Under the pieces are notes generated by a model. It saw only the letters and a list, made by a program, of their open reading frames with translations, was not told the DNA's origin and made no database searches. Source: Lampris incognitus (Eukaryota; Chordata; Actinopteri; Lampriformes; Lampridae). Taken from it: a DNA stretch of 64,000 nt. The DNA is taken from the NCBI RefSeq assembly GCF_029633865.1, contig NC_079211.1, positions 5,194,118 through 5,258,117 on the forward strand, read 5' to 3'. This document shows positions 44,801 to 53,856 of the stretch, piece after piece. Numbering within the stretch: the stretch's first letter is position 1; the number at the start of each line of letters is the position of its first letter. The translations under genes were made by a program, and so were the position numbers.

Positions 44801-47278
44801 AGGTTGTCGCATTTTCTGTTTGGTGGAAGACTGCTCTGGTGTCTCATCTTGCTGCAGTCCTGCTTCATTTTTGTTTTTGGCCTTGGCTGCATACACTGTT
44901 CTCCAAAGTACTCAGCATTTTCTGCACCTCTGTCCAACACGTTCATTCCTTAGTGAACCGTCTTATCGGTTCAGGATACTACAGCATGGGCCGGTGCTGG
45001 AAAGGACCCTGTTTTGAGCCTTTCATAGTAGGGCTGGGCGGTACATCAACCTTTTACGTTCTATCGATATATTTTCAAACAAGATATCGGATGAGACAAT
45101 ACCGTTTATATCGATATCGTTTGATGTTGCGTTAAAACACATAACCCGTTTCTTAACACAACGGCCGGGATTTCACTCCTACACAAAACGACCATGGGCG
45201 GTCAAAATGACCGCTGGTGTTTAAACTCTATATTGTGTCAAGATAAATACCCAGTTGAGATATTAATGCATTACATATGTTATTATGTCTGTTATGAAAC
45301 TAACTGACACCAAAATTAACGTTCTAACAACTATACTAGTTTTAAACAATTTAAACTTCAGAGAGACATGGTCGAACTTGAACAGCAAAATTGAAAAAGT
45401 GAAAATTTTACCTGAAAAACAAAACAGAAAACACATATTGCTGATCTAACAAAAGTAACATGTAAACGTGACATGTAAAAAAAAGAACTGAAAATAAATA
45501 TTGAAACAGTCCAAAACAACGACCAGAACTTAAAAACTACTAGAACAACCATGGGCGGTCATTTTGCACGGGTTTTAAACTCTATATTGTGTCAAGATAA
45601 ATACCCAGTTGAGATGTTAATGCATTACATATGTTAGTATGTCTGTTATGAAACTAGCTGACACCAGAATTAACATTTTAACAACTTTAATACTATTTTT
45701 CAAACAATTTAAAATGGCTGCTGTCCAGCACCTGTAAATGCTGCAACCCCTCGGTGGTAGTCATGGTGCATCTGTAACAGCGTCTGTAACCAGACATGTT
45801 GGACATCATCACAACTCAAGTTTAGACTATTTCTCTGCACTGGAGGACGCTAGTGTGTTTCTAGGACAGAACAACGAACTTCACGAAGGAAATGACACGA
45901 CCAACACACCTCATAAATACTGACATGACGCACACGATGACGTGCAAATTACGAGACGGTCATGTTGACCGCTCATGGTCCTTTTAGGTGGCTCTTATCA
46001 TAACTTCTTTTTTTGTGCGATTTATCTAAAACTCATTATAAATACAAATATACATAATTTTAGGAGCATTCAGGCAGCGGCAGGTCTGTATCTTTTTTTT
46101 TTCCACAAAGTTATTAAACTTTGAAAATCCGAAATGGTCATGTGGTTTGCATTCTCAGCCTATTTTTATTTAATATAGGCTACTTAATTTTTCATTTACA
46201 TGTGGATGTGTTGTGTATTTTAAAACGGGGAAGCATTTTATTTTGATCTGTTTTAATGAAAGTGCTTGTGACATCTCACACAGGGCTTTGATTTACACCT
46301 GAACGTTTAGCATACGTCGTAGAAAGTATGCATTCAGCCTAAAAATACCCAGATATAATTGGTGGTCCATATCGCCCAGCCCTATTTCATAGCAGTTCGC
46401 TAACCAGTGTAGCGGCTCGTTTGCCTACTAGCCAACCCGTTGGTTGCGTAGTGATGGATAGAAGTTTACCTGCAGCCTCGTCTTTCATAGCAGAGTACTT
46501 CTGACTCGGCTTTATTAGAGAACTTGCTTTTCATGGCATTGTGCTAACTTCTGTAGTGTTCTAGCAGTGTTCTAACTCTGGGTCCTTTACAGGTCCACTC
46601 CCGGTACCATCAGCTGCCCAGTGTGTATGGATGGCTACACTGAGGTAGGATGCTCGCCGCTATCAATTAAAAAAAATCAAACAAAAAACCCAGCAACCTA
46701 TAATTCATCAAGGTCTTGGTGGACACTCCTGCTCTGTCTGTATATCAGTCAAATCGTTTGTCTTAGGGTAGAATAAAAATTGTACTGAGTCAGGGGCGTC
46801 TGGGTAGTGTGGCGGTCTATTCCGTTGCCTACCAACACGGGGATCGCCAGTTCGAATCCCTGTGTTACCTCTGGCTTGGTCAGGTGTCCCTACAGATACA
46901 ATTGGCCGTGTGTGCGGGTGGGAAGCCAGATGTGGGTATGTGTCCTGGTTGCTGCATTAGCGCCTCCTCTGGTTAGTCAGGGCGCCTGTTTGGGGAGGGG
47001 GCAAACTGGGGGGAATAGCGTGATCCTCCCACGTGCTACGTCCCCCTGGTGAAACTCCTCACTGTCAGGTGAAAAGAAGCAGCTAGTGACTCCACATGTA
47101 TGGGAAGAGGCATGTGGTAGTCTGCTGCCACCCCTGGATCAGCAGAGGGGGTGGAGCAGAGACCGGGACGGCTCGGAAGAGTGGGGTAATTGGCCAAGTA
47201 CAATTGGGGAGAAAATATAATTGTACTGAGTCTGTGATTAAATAAAAATGTAGTTTGATATAATGTTGCTTTACCTCT

Positions 47279-47352
<74 letters not shown>

Positions 47353-47370
47353 CTGTGTGTGTGTGTGTGT

Positions 47371-47412
<42 letters not shown>

Positions 47413-47563
47413 GATAGTTGACTCCGGCAGACTTGTGGTCGCCACTAAGTGTGGTCATGTGTTCTGTAGTCAGTGTGTCCGCAACTCGTTAGCCCAATCC
47501 CACACCTGCCCCACCTGTAGGAAAAAGCTCACCCACCGACAGTACCACCCCATCTATATCTGA
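35840..47563 (+). CDS. rnf4: rnf4, SUMO-targeted ubiquitin E3 ligase; complete coding sequence in seven exons
   Basis: RNF4 binds poly-SUMO chains through tandem SIMs and ubiquitinates the modified protein in the nucleus (family knowledge). Coding exons 38572-38583, 39064-39223, 40339-40421, 40642-40654, 43517-43637, 46593-46644 and 47414-47563 join with matching phases into 591 nt: 196 residues plus stop, against about 190 in human. Visible parts: basic start MSSTAQKKR; SIMs INLS (50-53), VVDLT (62-66) and VVDLT (75-79); acidic VVSSDEED; RING with CPVC (138-141), CGHVFCSQC (160-168) and CPTC (179-182); terminal HPIYI, known to stabilise the RING dimer and the E2-ubiquitin. All RING ligands are present. 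The span includes the probable 5' non-coding exon end at 35840. The gene looks intact despite heavily invaded introns. Confidence 0.9.
36262..37703. repeat. 44-bp minisatellite in rnf4 intron 1, about 32 copies
   Basis: Unit contains CGTCTTGAGGTCTATGACGG, TGTACCACCAGCC and TATCGCCCGG. Variants (TGTC/TATC, GTTG/GTCG) occur in blocks, with the first ten copies more diverged. One unit is shortened near 36860 and two lack CGGT near 37440 and 37530. Confidence 0.9.
37704..38240 (+). mobile_element. L1-like LINE ORF2 C-terminal fragment
   Basis: CDRCQKSPANLIHMFWLCPS, then LHDYWTEIFNT, is the conserved Cys/His-rich C-terminus of L1-Tx1 ORF2. More fragments (VTLLARKLIL, IFLDLKKKIRFSS) follow to about 38100. 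Frameshifted and interrupted. Confidence 0.6.
38525..38583 (+). CDS. rnf4: rnf4 first coding exon (ATG 38572, four codons)
   Basis: Acceptor CCTTTCCAG ends at 38524 after a pyrimidine tract. ATG AGC AGC ACA then meets donor GTAAGTATG at 38584. MSST joins in phase 0 to AQKKR of the next exon, like human MSTRKRR...QAQKR. The coding part is only 12 nt, so the start is inferred. Confidence 0.6.
39064..39223 (+). CDS. rnf4: rnf4 exon with SIM1
   Basis: Acceptor TGTTGTCAG, donor ACCA|GTGAGT. Reads AQKKRMYNSSPGSRR, a basic stretch, and ends TETINLSDNTT, where INLS is a SUMO-interacting core. 160 nt, ending in phase 1. Confidence 0.8.
39552..40193. mobile_element. Non-autonomous hAT, 642 bp, perfect 8-bp duplication, in rnf4 intron
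   Basis: Ends CAGTGGCGGCCGG and CCAGCCGCCACTG, flanked by GATTGGAC at 39544-39551 and 40194-40201. The interior has no transposase but holds three copies of CAGGAAGTATRTGTATTCAG near 39950-40000. It lies between the first two SIM exons. Confidence 0.85.
40339..40421 (+). CDS. rnf4: rnf4 exon with SIMs 2-4
   Basis: Acceptor TTTGTGTAG, donor GTG|GTAAGA. With the split Ser codon it reads SEEDVVDLTCEGSEP and AAVVDLTNNDSVV, very close to human DEIVDLTCESLEP and VVVDLTHNDSVV. Confidence 0.9.
40642..40654 (+). CDS. rnf4: rnf4 13-nt microexon
   Basis: Acceptor GGGACCAG, donor GAAG|GTAAAA. It encodes LVDE plus one base, the counterpart of IVDE after DSVV in human. Its length and phase are exactly what is needed to join 40421 to 43517. 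Confidence 0.75.
40783..42429 (+). mobile_element. Tc1-family transposon, 1647 bp, with TA duplication, in rnf4 intron
   Basis: Termini CAGTGCATCCCGGAAGTATT and the inverse of CAGTGCATCCGGAAAGTATT, flanked by TA. Transposase from ATG 41182: MKSKELSVDLRDRIVSRHRS, paired-type DNA-binding half (SRRTTISAALHQSGL), GGGSIMLWGCFSAAGTG, catalytic QHDNDPKHTA and NPIEHLWKDLE (DD34E). A stop near 41258 and frame breaks around 41600-41730 inactivate it. Ends are well matched, so it is fairly young. Confidence 0.9.
42432..43516. other. rnf4 intron sequence, nothing recognised
   Basis: About 1.1 kb between the Tc1 element and the next exon. No repeat family recognised; stops in all frames apart from short chance runs. 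Confidence 0.4.
43517..43637 (+). CDS. rnf4: rnf4 exon with basic patch and VSSDEED
   Basis: Acceptor CTCCATCAG, donor CTAG|GTAATA. Reads GPQRRREPRGESYIVSSDEE, then DTPTALNTALLV and SRA. The arginine-rich patch followed by VVSSDDEE is a family signature. 121 nt, phase 1 to phase 2. Confidence 0.85.
44213..44674. mobile_element. MITE-like element, 462 bp
   Basis: Inverted ends TAGAACTGGATACGGCG and the reverse of TAGAGCTGGACACCAGAT. Non-coding. The family is not assigned and the target duplication is unclear. Confidence 0.5.
45029..46384. mobile_element. hAT-like element, 1356 bp, perfect 8-bp duplication, in rnf4 intron
   Basis: Ends TAGGGCTGGGCGGTAC and ATCGCCCAGCCCTA, flanked by TTTCATAG at 45021-45028 and 46385-46392. 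Two direct copies of about 170 bp (45185-45356 and 45543-45715) share ACCATGGGCGGTC and TAAACTCTATATTGTGTCAA. No transposase was recognised. Confidence 0.8.
46593..46644 (+). CDS. rnf4: rnf4 exon with first RING cysteines
   Basis: Acceptor CCTTTACAG, donor GAG|GTAGGA. Reads RSTPGTISCPVCMDGYTE, close to human SGTVSCPICMDGYSE. 52 nt, ending in phase 0. Confidence 0.9.
46792..47218 (+). mobile_element. tRNA-SINE family A, full length, with 14-bp target duplication, in last rnf4 intron
   Basis: Flanked by AATTGTACTGAGTC at 46778-46791 and 47219-47232. Head GGGCGTCTGGGTAGTGTGGC, B box GTTCGAATCCC, end GTACAATTGGGGAGAAAA. Confidence 0.9.
47281..47407. repeat. (TG)n(TC)n(TG)n(TC)n compound microsatellite
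   Basis: Alternating GT and CT dinucleotide runs that end a few bases before the acceptor of the last rnf4 exon, forming its pyrimidine tract. Confidence 0.95.
47414..47563 (+). CDS. rnf4: rnf4 last exon: rest of RING and stop
   Basis: Acceptor CACACAG follows a long CT microsatellite. Reads IVDSGRLVVATKCGHVFCSQ and HTCPTCRKKLTHRQYHPIYI to TGA. It contains the remaining zinc ligands (Cys, His, Cys, Cys, Cys, Cys). Confidence 0.95.
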   Translation: MVDSGRLVVATKCGHVFCSQCVRNSLAQSHTCPTCRKKLTHRQYHPIYI

Positions 47564-48056
47564 ATTGACGGACGCTGTCCTCATTTTCCCTTCACACATC
47601 AAAGCCACGATGTTAAGTTACCATCAGACAAAGCTTGGTTAACGCTCGTGTCTGGTAAATCTGTGTATGGTAAGTCAATCTATTTGACCAACCACTTTGG
47701 AGCATTCTTTTTGTTTTTTTGGAGGGGTTTTTCCCCCTTTTGGGAAGGCAATGGAATAGACCGCTAAGCTACCTGGATGGCCCAGGAGCTTTCATTTCTA
47801 ACTACCCACCTGTATTAGTGTAAAGATCGGGTCGGTTCTAAACCGGTTGAGGTTCAACAGCCTTTGCACTAAATGTACAATATTTAAGGAAAACATTGCC
47901 CATTTCAGAGTTTTGCCATCTATTTTTTATTTATTTTTTTCCGGTATTTACACTTTAATTTTACTAACATCCACCAGCTCTCTTCATTTACCAGTTCGAC
48001 CATGGAATAACTGGGCCTTTTTTGTTTTGTTTATTGTAATGAATAATTATGTTTAA
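47564..48056 (+). other. rnf4: Probable rnf4 3' UTR
   Basis: Runs from the stop to the AATAAA at 48057. It contains a short reverse SINE A scrap near 47740-47785 (GGCAATGGAATAGACCGCTA). Confidence 0.5.
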
Positions 48057-48062
48057 AATAAA
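48057..48062 (+). terminator. AATAAA polyadenylation signal, candidate for rnf4
   Basis: AATAAA in an A/T-rich stretch about 490 nt after the rnf4 stop, followed by a T-rich tract. It is a plausible 3' UTR end for rnf4. Confidence 0.5.
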
Positions 48063-48435
48063 AAATTTTAAATCTTTTGGATTGTTCTGTGATTCAGGAT
48101 TTTAATCTTTGTCTGATTTTATTCGACTGCCAGTGTCTTATGCCTGGGCTGTGATTCAGCAGCACTTGTCTGGCTTTGGGCTGGATTCAGGATTCTCTAT
48201 AGGAACAGTTCAGTATGTTAATTTCTTTCATTTATTCCTTTCAGTTTTTTAAGTTTCATTACTGTGGCCCCATCTTATCCCCCCCCCACACACACACATC
48301 TGTGTTTTGTTTGAGCCCAATCAACGGGAACACAGATTTTCTCATGTTGCCCTGCTTGTAAGAAATCTTTTGATCTGTTGATATTTAAACAGCGTCTGTT
48401 TGGTTTGGTTTCTAATTTGTTCAGTGTGTTGATGT

Positions 48436-48735
48436 TGAGCCGCTGCTCCTTCACGTCGAAAGGAGCCAGTTGAGGTGGTTCGGGCATCTGATCAGGATGC
48501 CTCCTGGGCACCTTCCTTTGGAGTTTTACTGGGCACGTCCAACTGGGAGGAGACCCCGGGGTAGACCCAGAACTCGCTTGAGGGACTACATGTCCAATCT
48601 GGCCTGGGAACGCCTTGGGATCCCTCAGGAGGAGCTGGAGGGTGTTGCTGGGGAGAGGGACGTCTGGAGTGCCCTACTTAGCTTGCTGCCACCATGACCC
48701 CACCCCGGAGAAGCGGCTGATGATGAGATGAATGA
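48436..48735 (+). mobile_element. Rex3-like LINE 3' end
   Basis: RWFGHLIRMPPGHLPLEFYW, TGRRPRGRPRTRLRDYMSNL and WSALLSLLPP, ending in GATGATGAGATGAATGA. About 370 nt past the likely rnf4 polyadenylation signal. Confidence 0.7.
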
Positions 48736-49261
48736 CTGTTGATGTAAATATTGTTTGTGTATAGATGTATCCATGAATTTACATTTTCCTCCATACCAGT
48801 CTATTTATTGGTTTCACGGGGCCCTACGTCATTGTGTAGTCAATGTATAGGGTGGGCCGCATTTAGTGCCACAGAAGGACAGCATGTCACTGAGCCAAAC
48901 CAGATCCCATCTGAAGGGAATGGGGTGCACACTGGCCCACGCTGAACTGGGATGCTGGTTGCTGGCAGTGTGACACAGTGGATCGGTAGACTGTCTAGTT
49001 CAAATCCTCATACCAGAAACGCTACACTACCCAATTTCCCCTCGAGGATTAATAAAGTATTCTGATTCTGCTGATGTGTCCATGAGCAAGATCTTCAATC
49101 CCCACTAGCTTCCCTCCTAAAGTCCACTTCAGCAGCTCGACTAAATTAATATTTACTTGAGTAAACAACTTAAACTCTCAATGAAGTGAGCTTCTGAAAT
49201 GAGACTTTTGATTGGCTTGAAAGGGCCCCATTGAAATGATCATGAACGAATGAAGCTTTTT

Positions 49262-49512
49262 TCATCATTCCACTGTGTATCACACCAACCCGAGTCCGCA
49301 TGCTTTATTGCACATGCCAACATGTACAGGTGTTATTGCACAGTTTCAGGATATTATTGCAACCTTGGCGTTTAGTTCTTTAATGGCACTTGGGTAGAAA
49401 CTGTTCAAAAGTCTGGAAGTACGGGTCTTGAAAGCCCTTTAGCGCCTCCCAGAGGGCAGCGGAGTGAAAGGGTGGTTGCCTGGGTGAGATGAGTCCTTTA
49501 TTATGTTTGTGG
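49262..49512 (-). mobile_element. LINE 3'-end fragment (reverse)
   Basis: Minus-strand reading gives DSSHPGNHPFTPLPSGRR and SRLLNSFYPSA-like sequence, the typical final residues of a fish LINE, with TATTGCACA-rich 3' sequence. Confidence 0.45.
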
Positions 49513-49724
49513 CCTATCATGACATGCCTATACTGTATTTGTATATCACTTTAAAACAGTTGGAATGCACTGAAACTCCCATAAACGTTAACACGACTTT
49601 GACTTTATTGAAATGAATCAAAGCCAGTCTCGGAACCAAGCCCTGGGGACAACGGCCAATACTTCGGGGCTTCCGGTGTGGCTGCTCGCTTCCGCTTCCT
49701 ATGAAGACGAGACTTCTGCCGTGC

Positions 49725-50025
49725 GCCCGGGTGGAGGCTAGTTCCCGTCGATGCAGAGAACGGAAATGGAGTGGAGAACGGTCAACTGAGCATGCGCGAA
49801 ATGCCTCTACCACGCCTCCACACGCCCCGCGTAGCATCCAGGCGCTAGGATTCTAGGAAGCCCCGCCCCTACTCTGCGTCTGGTTAGCTAACTTTAACCC
49901 TAACCCCGCCCTAACCTTAACCTACCCAAACAACGGAGGCGACGAGTACTTGCGCATGCTCAGTTGACCGTTCTCTGCATCGACGGGAACTAGCCCCTAC
50001 CGTGCGCCCGTCACGGCGGATTGTA
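49725..50025. mobile_element. Palindromic MITE-like element
   Basis: CTAGTTCCCGTCGATGCAGA with CAACTGAGCATGCGC on the left recurs inverted as GCGCATGCTCAGTTGACCG and TCTGCATCGACGGGAACTAG on the right. Both ends carry the GTGCGCCCG motif. It is about 300 bp and GC-rich. Confidence 0.6.
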
Positions 50026-50368
50026 ATTTGACAGGCGAGCCTGGCTCCAGGTTAGTTGGAGTTCGAGTTGAGAGACGTCTGCAACCGAACTCTTTCACAA
50101 GCGGTCGACACGAGCCGCGACGTTTCTCCACACGGTGCTAAAACACGGCTGCTTTTTCTAGGTGTTTTAGGTCCAGACGACACTTCAGCCATCGCGTTCC
50201 GCCTCCTTCGCTCCCCACACGGACTGTACACGCAACCGAAGCGTGTTCCTGGAGAAGTTACCGCCTACTCAAACGTGATTGGTCAGTACTACTCGGACTA
50301 AAACGGAAATGAAAACCAGAACGCTTCCGAAACCCAAAATCGTGTCCCGTGCCTACATATTGTATTGG

Positions 50369-50460
50369 GTCTGAGCCTTTAGTCGAGCGGTTAGCGATGT
50401 CTCCTGCGGTGCGGGCGATACAGGTTCGCTTCCCGGCCGCGGCAGTTCCTGTGGTTCCCT
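50369..50460 (+). mobile_element. tRNA-like SINE family C unit
   Basis: TTTAGTCGAGCGGTTAGCGA and GGTTCGCTTCCCGGCCGCGG, matching the units at 19338 and 34714. Confidence 0.6.
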
Positions 50461-50569
50461 CCCGATATAAACATATACTATGTAATAGATATTAAATCAA
50501 AACAAAGCATCACAGCAGATGAGGATAAAAGGAACTGTAAAAATAGTGGACTATTACACGTCACAGACC

Positions 50570-50650
50570 ACACGGTGGCGCAATGGTTACCGCAGTCGCT
50601 TCACAGCAAGAAGGTCCTGGGTTCGAACTCCGGGGTAGTCCAACCTTGTG
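50570..50650 (+). mobile_element. SINE family B tRNA-like head
   Basis: ACGGTGGCGCAATGGTTACC and GGTCCTGGGTTCGAACTCCG, ending in a G run. Only the tRNA-related head is present. Confidence 0.6.
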
Positions 50651-52030
50651 GGGGGGGGGTGTAGATAACCTTGTAGCGTTATGTTTGTACTGACCTGCAT
50701 TCCGTACTTACAGAGTAGTCAGGTGATCATGCAGCCTAGTGGCGGCGCTATACACACAGCTTCATGCCTGTACACTGTACCCGAGTTCCCCTGCAGTGAT
50801 TATTAACTGTTAAGCCCAGACGCTAACACTGCCTCCATGCGAGGCCTTCTACGTGGTGTCAGAAGTGAAACCTGATCCTTCCCCGACTCGAAAGGTCCAT
50901 AGTCAGATCCGACGCCTGGTTCGGCAAAGTGAGTCTAGCTAGCGGCGCTGGCTAACTAACGTAGCCGTTCCCTCTGCACGGGAGGAACTCCACAAAGACG
51001 ACGGAAGAAGAAGCTCGCTAGAAGGACGACAACGGCAGACGGATTTCGGCGACCAGACCCTCTTACCTCCCATGGTGCTGTAGCAGAGAATTGGCGCATA
51101 TTCGAGCAGGAATATGACACATTCATCGCCGCGGCGCACAGGGACAAACCAGCCAATACGCAAGCGTCCATACTGCTAAACTTAGCAGGAGCAGAGGTGA
51201 GCGAACGTGAACGCTCATCCACGTATTTAGTGTAAACTACTAATAAGACACGTTAGCCCCTAGCTAGCTAACGGGTCGGACCCTTTAGCCGAGCGGTTAG
51301 TGACGTCGCCTTGTGGTGTAGTACACCCGGTATCGAATCCCGCACCGGGCAAGAAAATAACCGGTTACATTGGTGGCAGCGGTGGGATCCGGAAGTGTGC
51401 AGATCCTCAGAAGTCTCTTCGGAGCGCGGGAATAAGCGCTTCCGGGGAGGGTGACGACTGTAAACTAATAATAAGACACGTTAGCCCCTAGCTAACGGGT
51501 CTGACCCTTTAGCCGAGCGGTTAGTGACGTCGCCTTGTGGTGCAGTACACCCCGTATCGAATCCCGCACCGGGCAAGAAAATAACCGGTTACATTAGCAG
51601 CGGTGCTCGCAGAAGACGGGGTCGTCAAGAGGCGGGCAGAGACGAGAAGACCCGGAATGTTTGAAAAGAAAATTCAGGGAAATTTGCAACCCTCAGACCA
51701 ACATCACCACGGAGAGGCGTTCCTTCAACACCAGAAACCAGAAACCTGGCGAAACAGCGGAAGCATGTGTGAGTACACTCAGGATCAAATCTAAAAGCTG
51801 TAATTCCGGAGTTCTCCAGCAGGAGCTGACCAGAGACCGTTTAGTGTGAGGCATTACCAGTGATACGTGTCAGAAAAGCACTACTCAAGGAAAGTGAGCT
51901 AACTCTAGCTAAGGCTATTCGTATGTGTCAAATAAGTGAGCTAGCTGAGCAACGCAGAAACAATCCGACCACTCCAACGCACGCCCCAGTCAGCGTGGAT
52001 GCTGTCCGATATCCCAAAGCCTTTAGAAAA
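50650..52030 (+). mobile_element. Gypsy-type LTR retrotransposon fossil: possible LTR end, primer site and gag
   Basis: TGGTGTCAGAAGTG at about 50853 looks like an LTR-element primer-binding region. It is followed by gag-like sequence (ENWRIFEQEYDTFIAAA near 51075, AKAIRMCQISELAEQ near 51910). Two SINE-like units are inserted at about 51235-51600 and split the gag. Broken in several places; no pol was found. Confidence 0.55.
51235..51600 (+). mobile_element. Two tandem SINE-like units inserted in the Gypsy fossil
   Basis: Two units about 230 bp apart, each with AATAAGACACGTTAGCCCCT, CCCTTTAGCCGAGCGGTTAG and GCACCGGGCAAGAAAATAAC. They separate two halves of gag-like sequence. Confidence 0.6.
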
Positions 52031-52364
52031 AAAGCAGAAGGGAGCGTGCGCGGAGTTTGCGGGGGGGGGGGGCATTGCCCCCTCTGGTGGCTGAAACGGG
52101 TAATTGCATTGTTTCAAAGATGAGTGGAATAATTACGTTTGGCATGACCAGATATTTTATCACCGATTTCAATTGAGCATCTTAAAACAGCTGTTAAAAA
52201 AACAACCTACCCAAATCTATAAAGTTTTCCAGTTAGCTCTCACTCTGCCGATTGGGTCCTCTACCTCTGAGCGAAATAAAAAAAAAGTATAACCATCTCA
52301 AGAACCACTTCAACAGCAGTAATCGTGAACACTGATTTTTGAAAATACTGACATATCACATAAC

Positions 52365-52630
52365 ATGCCCTGTGATGGCCTGTCCAGGGTGTCTCCCTGG
52401 CACCTGCCGCCCAATGACTGCTGGGATAGGCTCCAGCATCCCCATGAGAGCAGGATAAGCAGCTTGGATAATGGATGGATGTGAGGGTTAATACTCCTGT
52501 CTGTGCCCTTGACTGAGGCATGGCAAGACGAACTGGAGTTGATCCCCAGGCGCTGCACGGTGGCTGCCCACCGCTCCTAGCCACACAGCTAGGACGGGTT
52601 AAATGCAGAGTGTAAATTCCCAACAGGGAT
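52365..52630 (+). mobile_element. SINE family B, 3' half with second body block
   Basis: CCTGTCCAGGGTGTCTCCCT, GGGATAGGCTCCAGCATCCC, GAACTGGAGTTGATCCCCAG and GCACGGTGGCTGCCCACCGC. A (CT)n tract follows at 52639-52690. Confidence 0.65.
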
Positions 52631-52636
52631 CATTAA

Positions 52637-52696
<60 letters not shown>

Positions 52697-52799
52697 ATTC
52701 AATTCAATATGTGCTTTATTGGCATGACATACATTTGTGTACATATTGCCAAAGCATGTAAAACAACAACACAATGATAATAACAATTTTTTCTCTCTC

Positions 52800-52937
52800 T
52801 CAACCGGAGCACACCCACGCAGACACGGGGAGAACATATAAACTCCAGACCCGGGACGAACCTTACCCCGGGGCTCGAACCCAGAACCTTCTTGCTGAGG
52901 CGACCGCGCTAACCACTGCGCTACCGTGCCGCCCTCA
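52800..52937 (-). mobile_element. SINE family B head, reverse
   Basis: Reverse complement of GGGCGGCACGGTAGCGCAGT and GGTTCGAGCCCCGGGGTAAG, with the CCGTGTCTGCGTGGGTGTGC block beyond it. Confidence 0.7.
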
Positions 52938-53207
52938 TTAAACTATATATATATATTTTAAATCACTGATAAGCTCACAAGATATATACTTGTAAGCTAT
53001 ATATAATAAAAAATGAGCTGGTCTGACGCAGTTTGTCATAATGATGTAGCCTGTTCCAGAAGCCTCCCAGGTACAGGAGGCTTTTCTGGTGTTTTCTGCT
53101 CAAATGAGTCATGGTGATCACGGGTCTGATGAGTCACAGTCAGCTGGTGGAGATGAGGGTGGTCACAAACCACACAGATGTTCTGACGCAACGTGCAGAA
53201 AGTGCGC

Positions 53208-53485
53208 TGCATAACACTGGTCCACTTACACTGGTCCACTTACACCGGTCCACTCACACTGGTCCACTTACACTGGTCCACTCACACTGGTCCACTCACA
53301 CTGGTCCACTCACACTACTGGTCCAATTACACTGGTCCACTTACACTGGTCCACTCACACTGGTCCACTCACACTGGTCCACTCACACTACTGGTCCAAT
53401 TACACTGGTCCACTCACACTGGTCCACTTACACTACTGGTCCACTTACACTACTGGTCCACTCACACTACTGGTCCACTCATACT
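53208..53485. repeat. 14-bp minisatellite upstream of sqstm1
   Basis: Unit ACTGGTCCACTCAC or ACTGGTCCACTTAC, about 18-19 copies, some lengthened to 17 bp by ACT. It ends about 400 bp before the TATA box. Confidence 0.9.
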
Positions 53486-53856
53486 GCACGAAACTCTGCC
53501 TGTTCCCCACTTCCACATACACCTTAAGATCTGTCCGCTAGCTCCAAAGAAGACACGCTTCATAGAAGTACAGCACAGATTAACTATAAACTGCAGCGGC
53601 TCGCCGACCGGATACTGGCAGTCAGCTGTTGTAGATTTCTTTTACTTTTAATGAAAGTCTGTTGTAGAAGCGGGAAGACATCGGAACCGGAGGGAAACCT
53701 CCCAAATCCAAACAAAACAAACCCGATCCGGACGAGGAGCGCCATCAACCCGAGACCCGAGCAGGGAAATCCCCAATGGAAAAGCGCTGTGTCATCCTCG
53801 GCCTCCCATTGGCCAGAGCCGCGGAGCTCCGCCTCTTTGTTTACAAAACAGCGGCG

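Noticed and set aside
45738-45923. 61-codon frame starting MLQPLGGSHGASVTA
   Set aside because: Inside the hAT-like element, short, and not recognisable as a transposase part.
47036-47458. Frames rich in RERERE and THTHT over the microsatellite before rnf4's last exon
   Set aside because: Translated GT/CT dinucleotide repeats.
49890-49925. Telomere-like CCCTAACCC pieces (also 19490-19530)
   Set aside because: Only a few interrupted copies inside palindromic repeats; not an interstitial telomere array.
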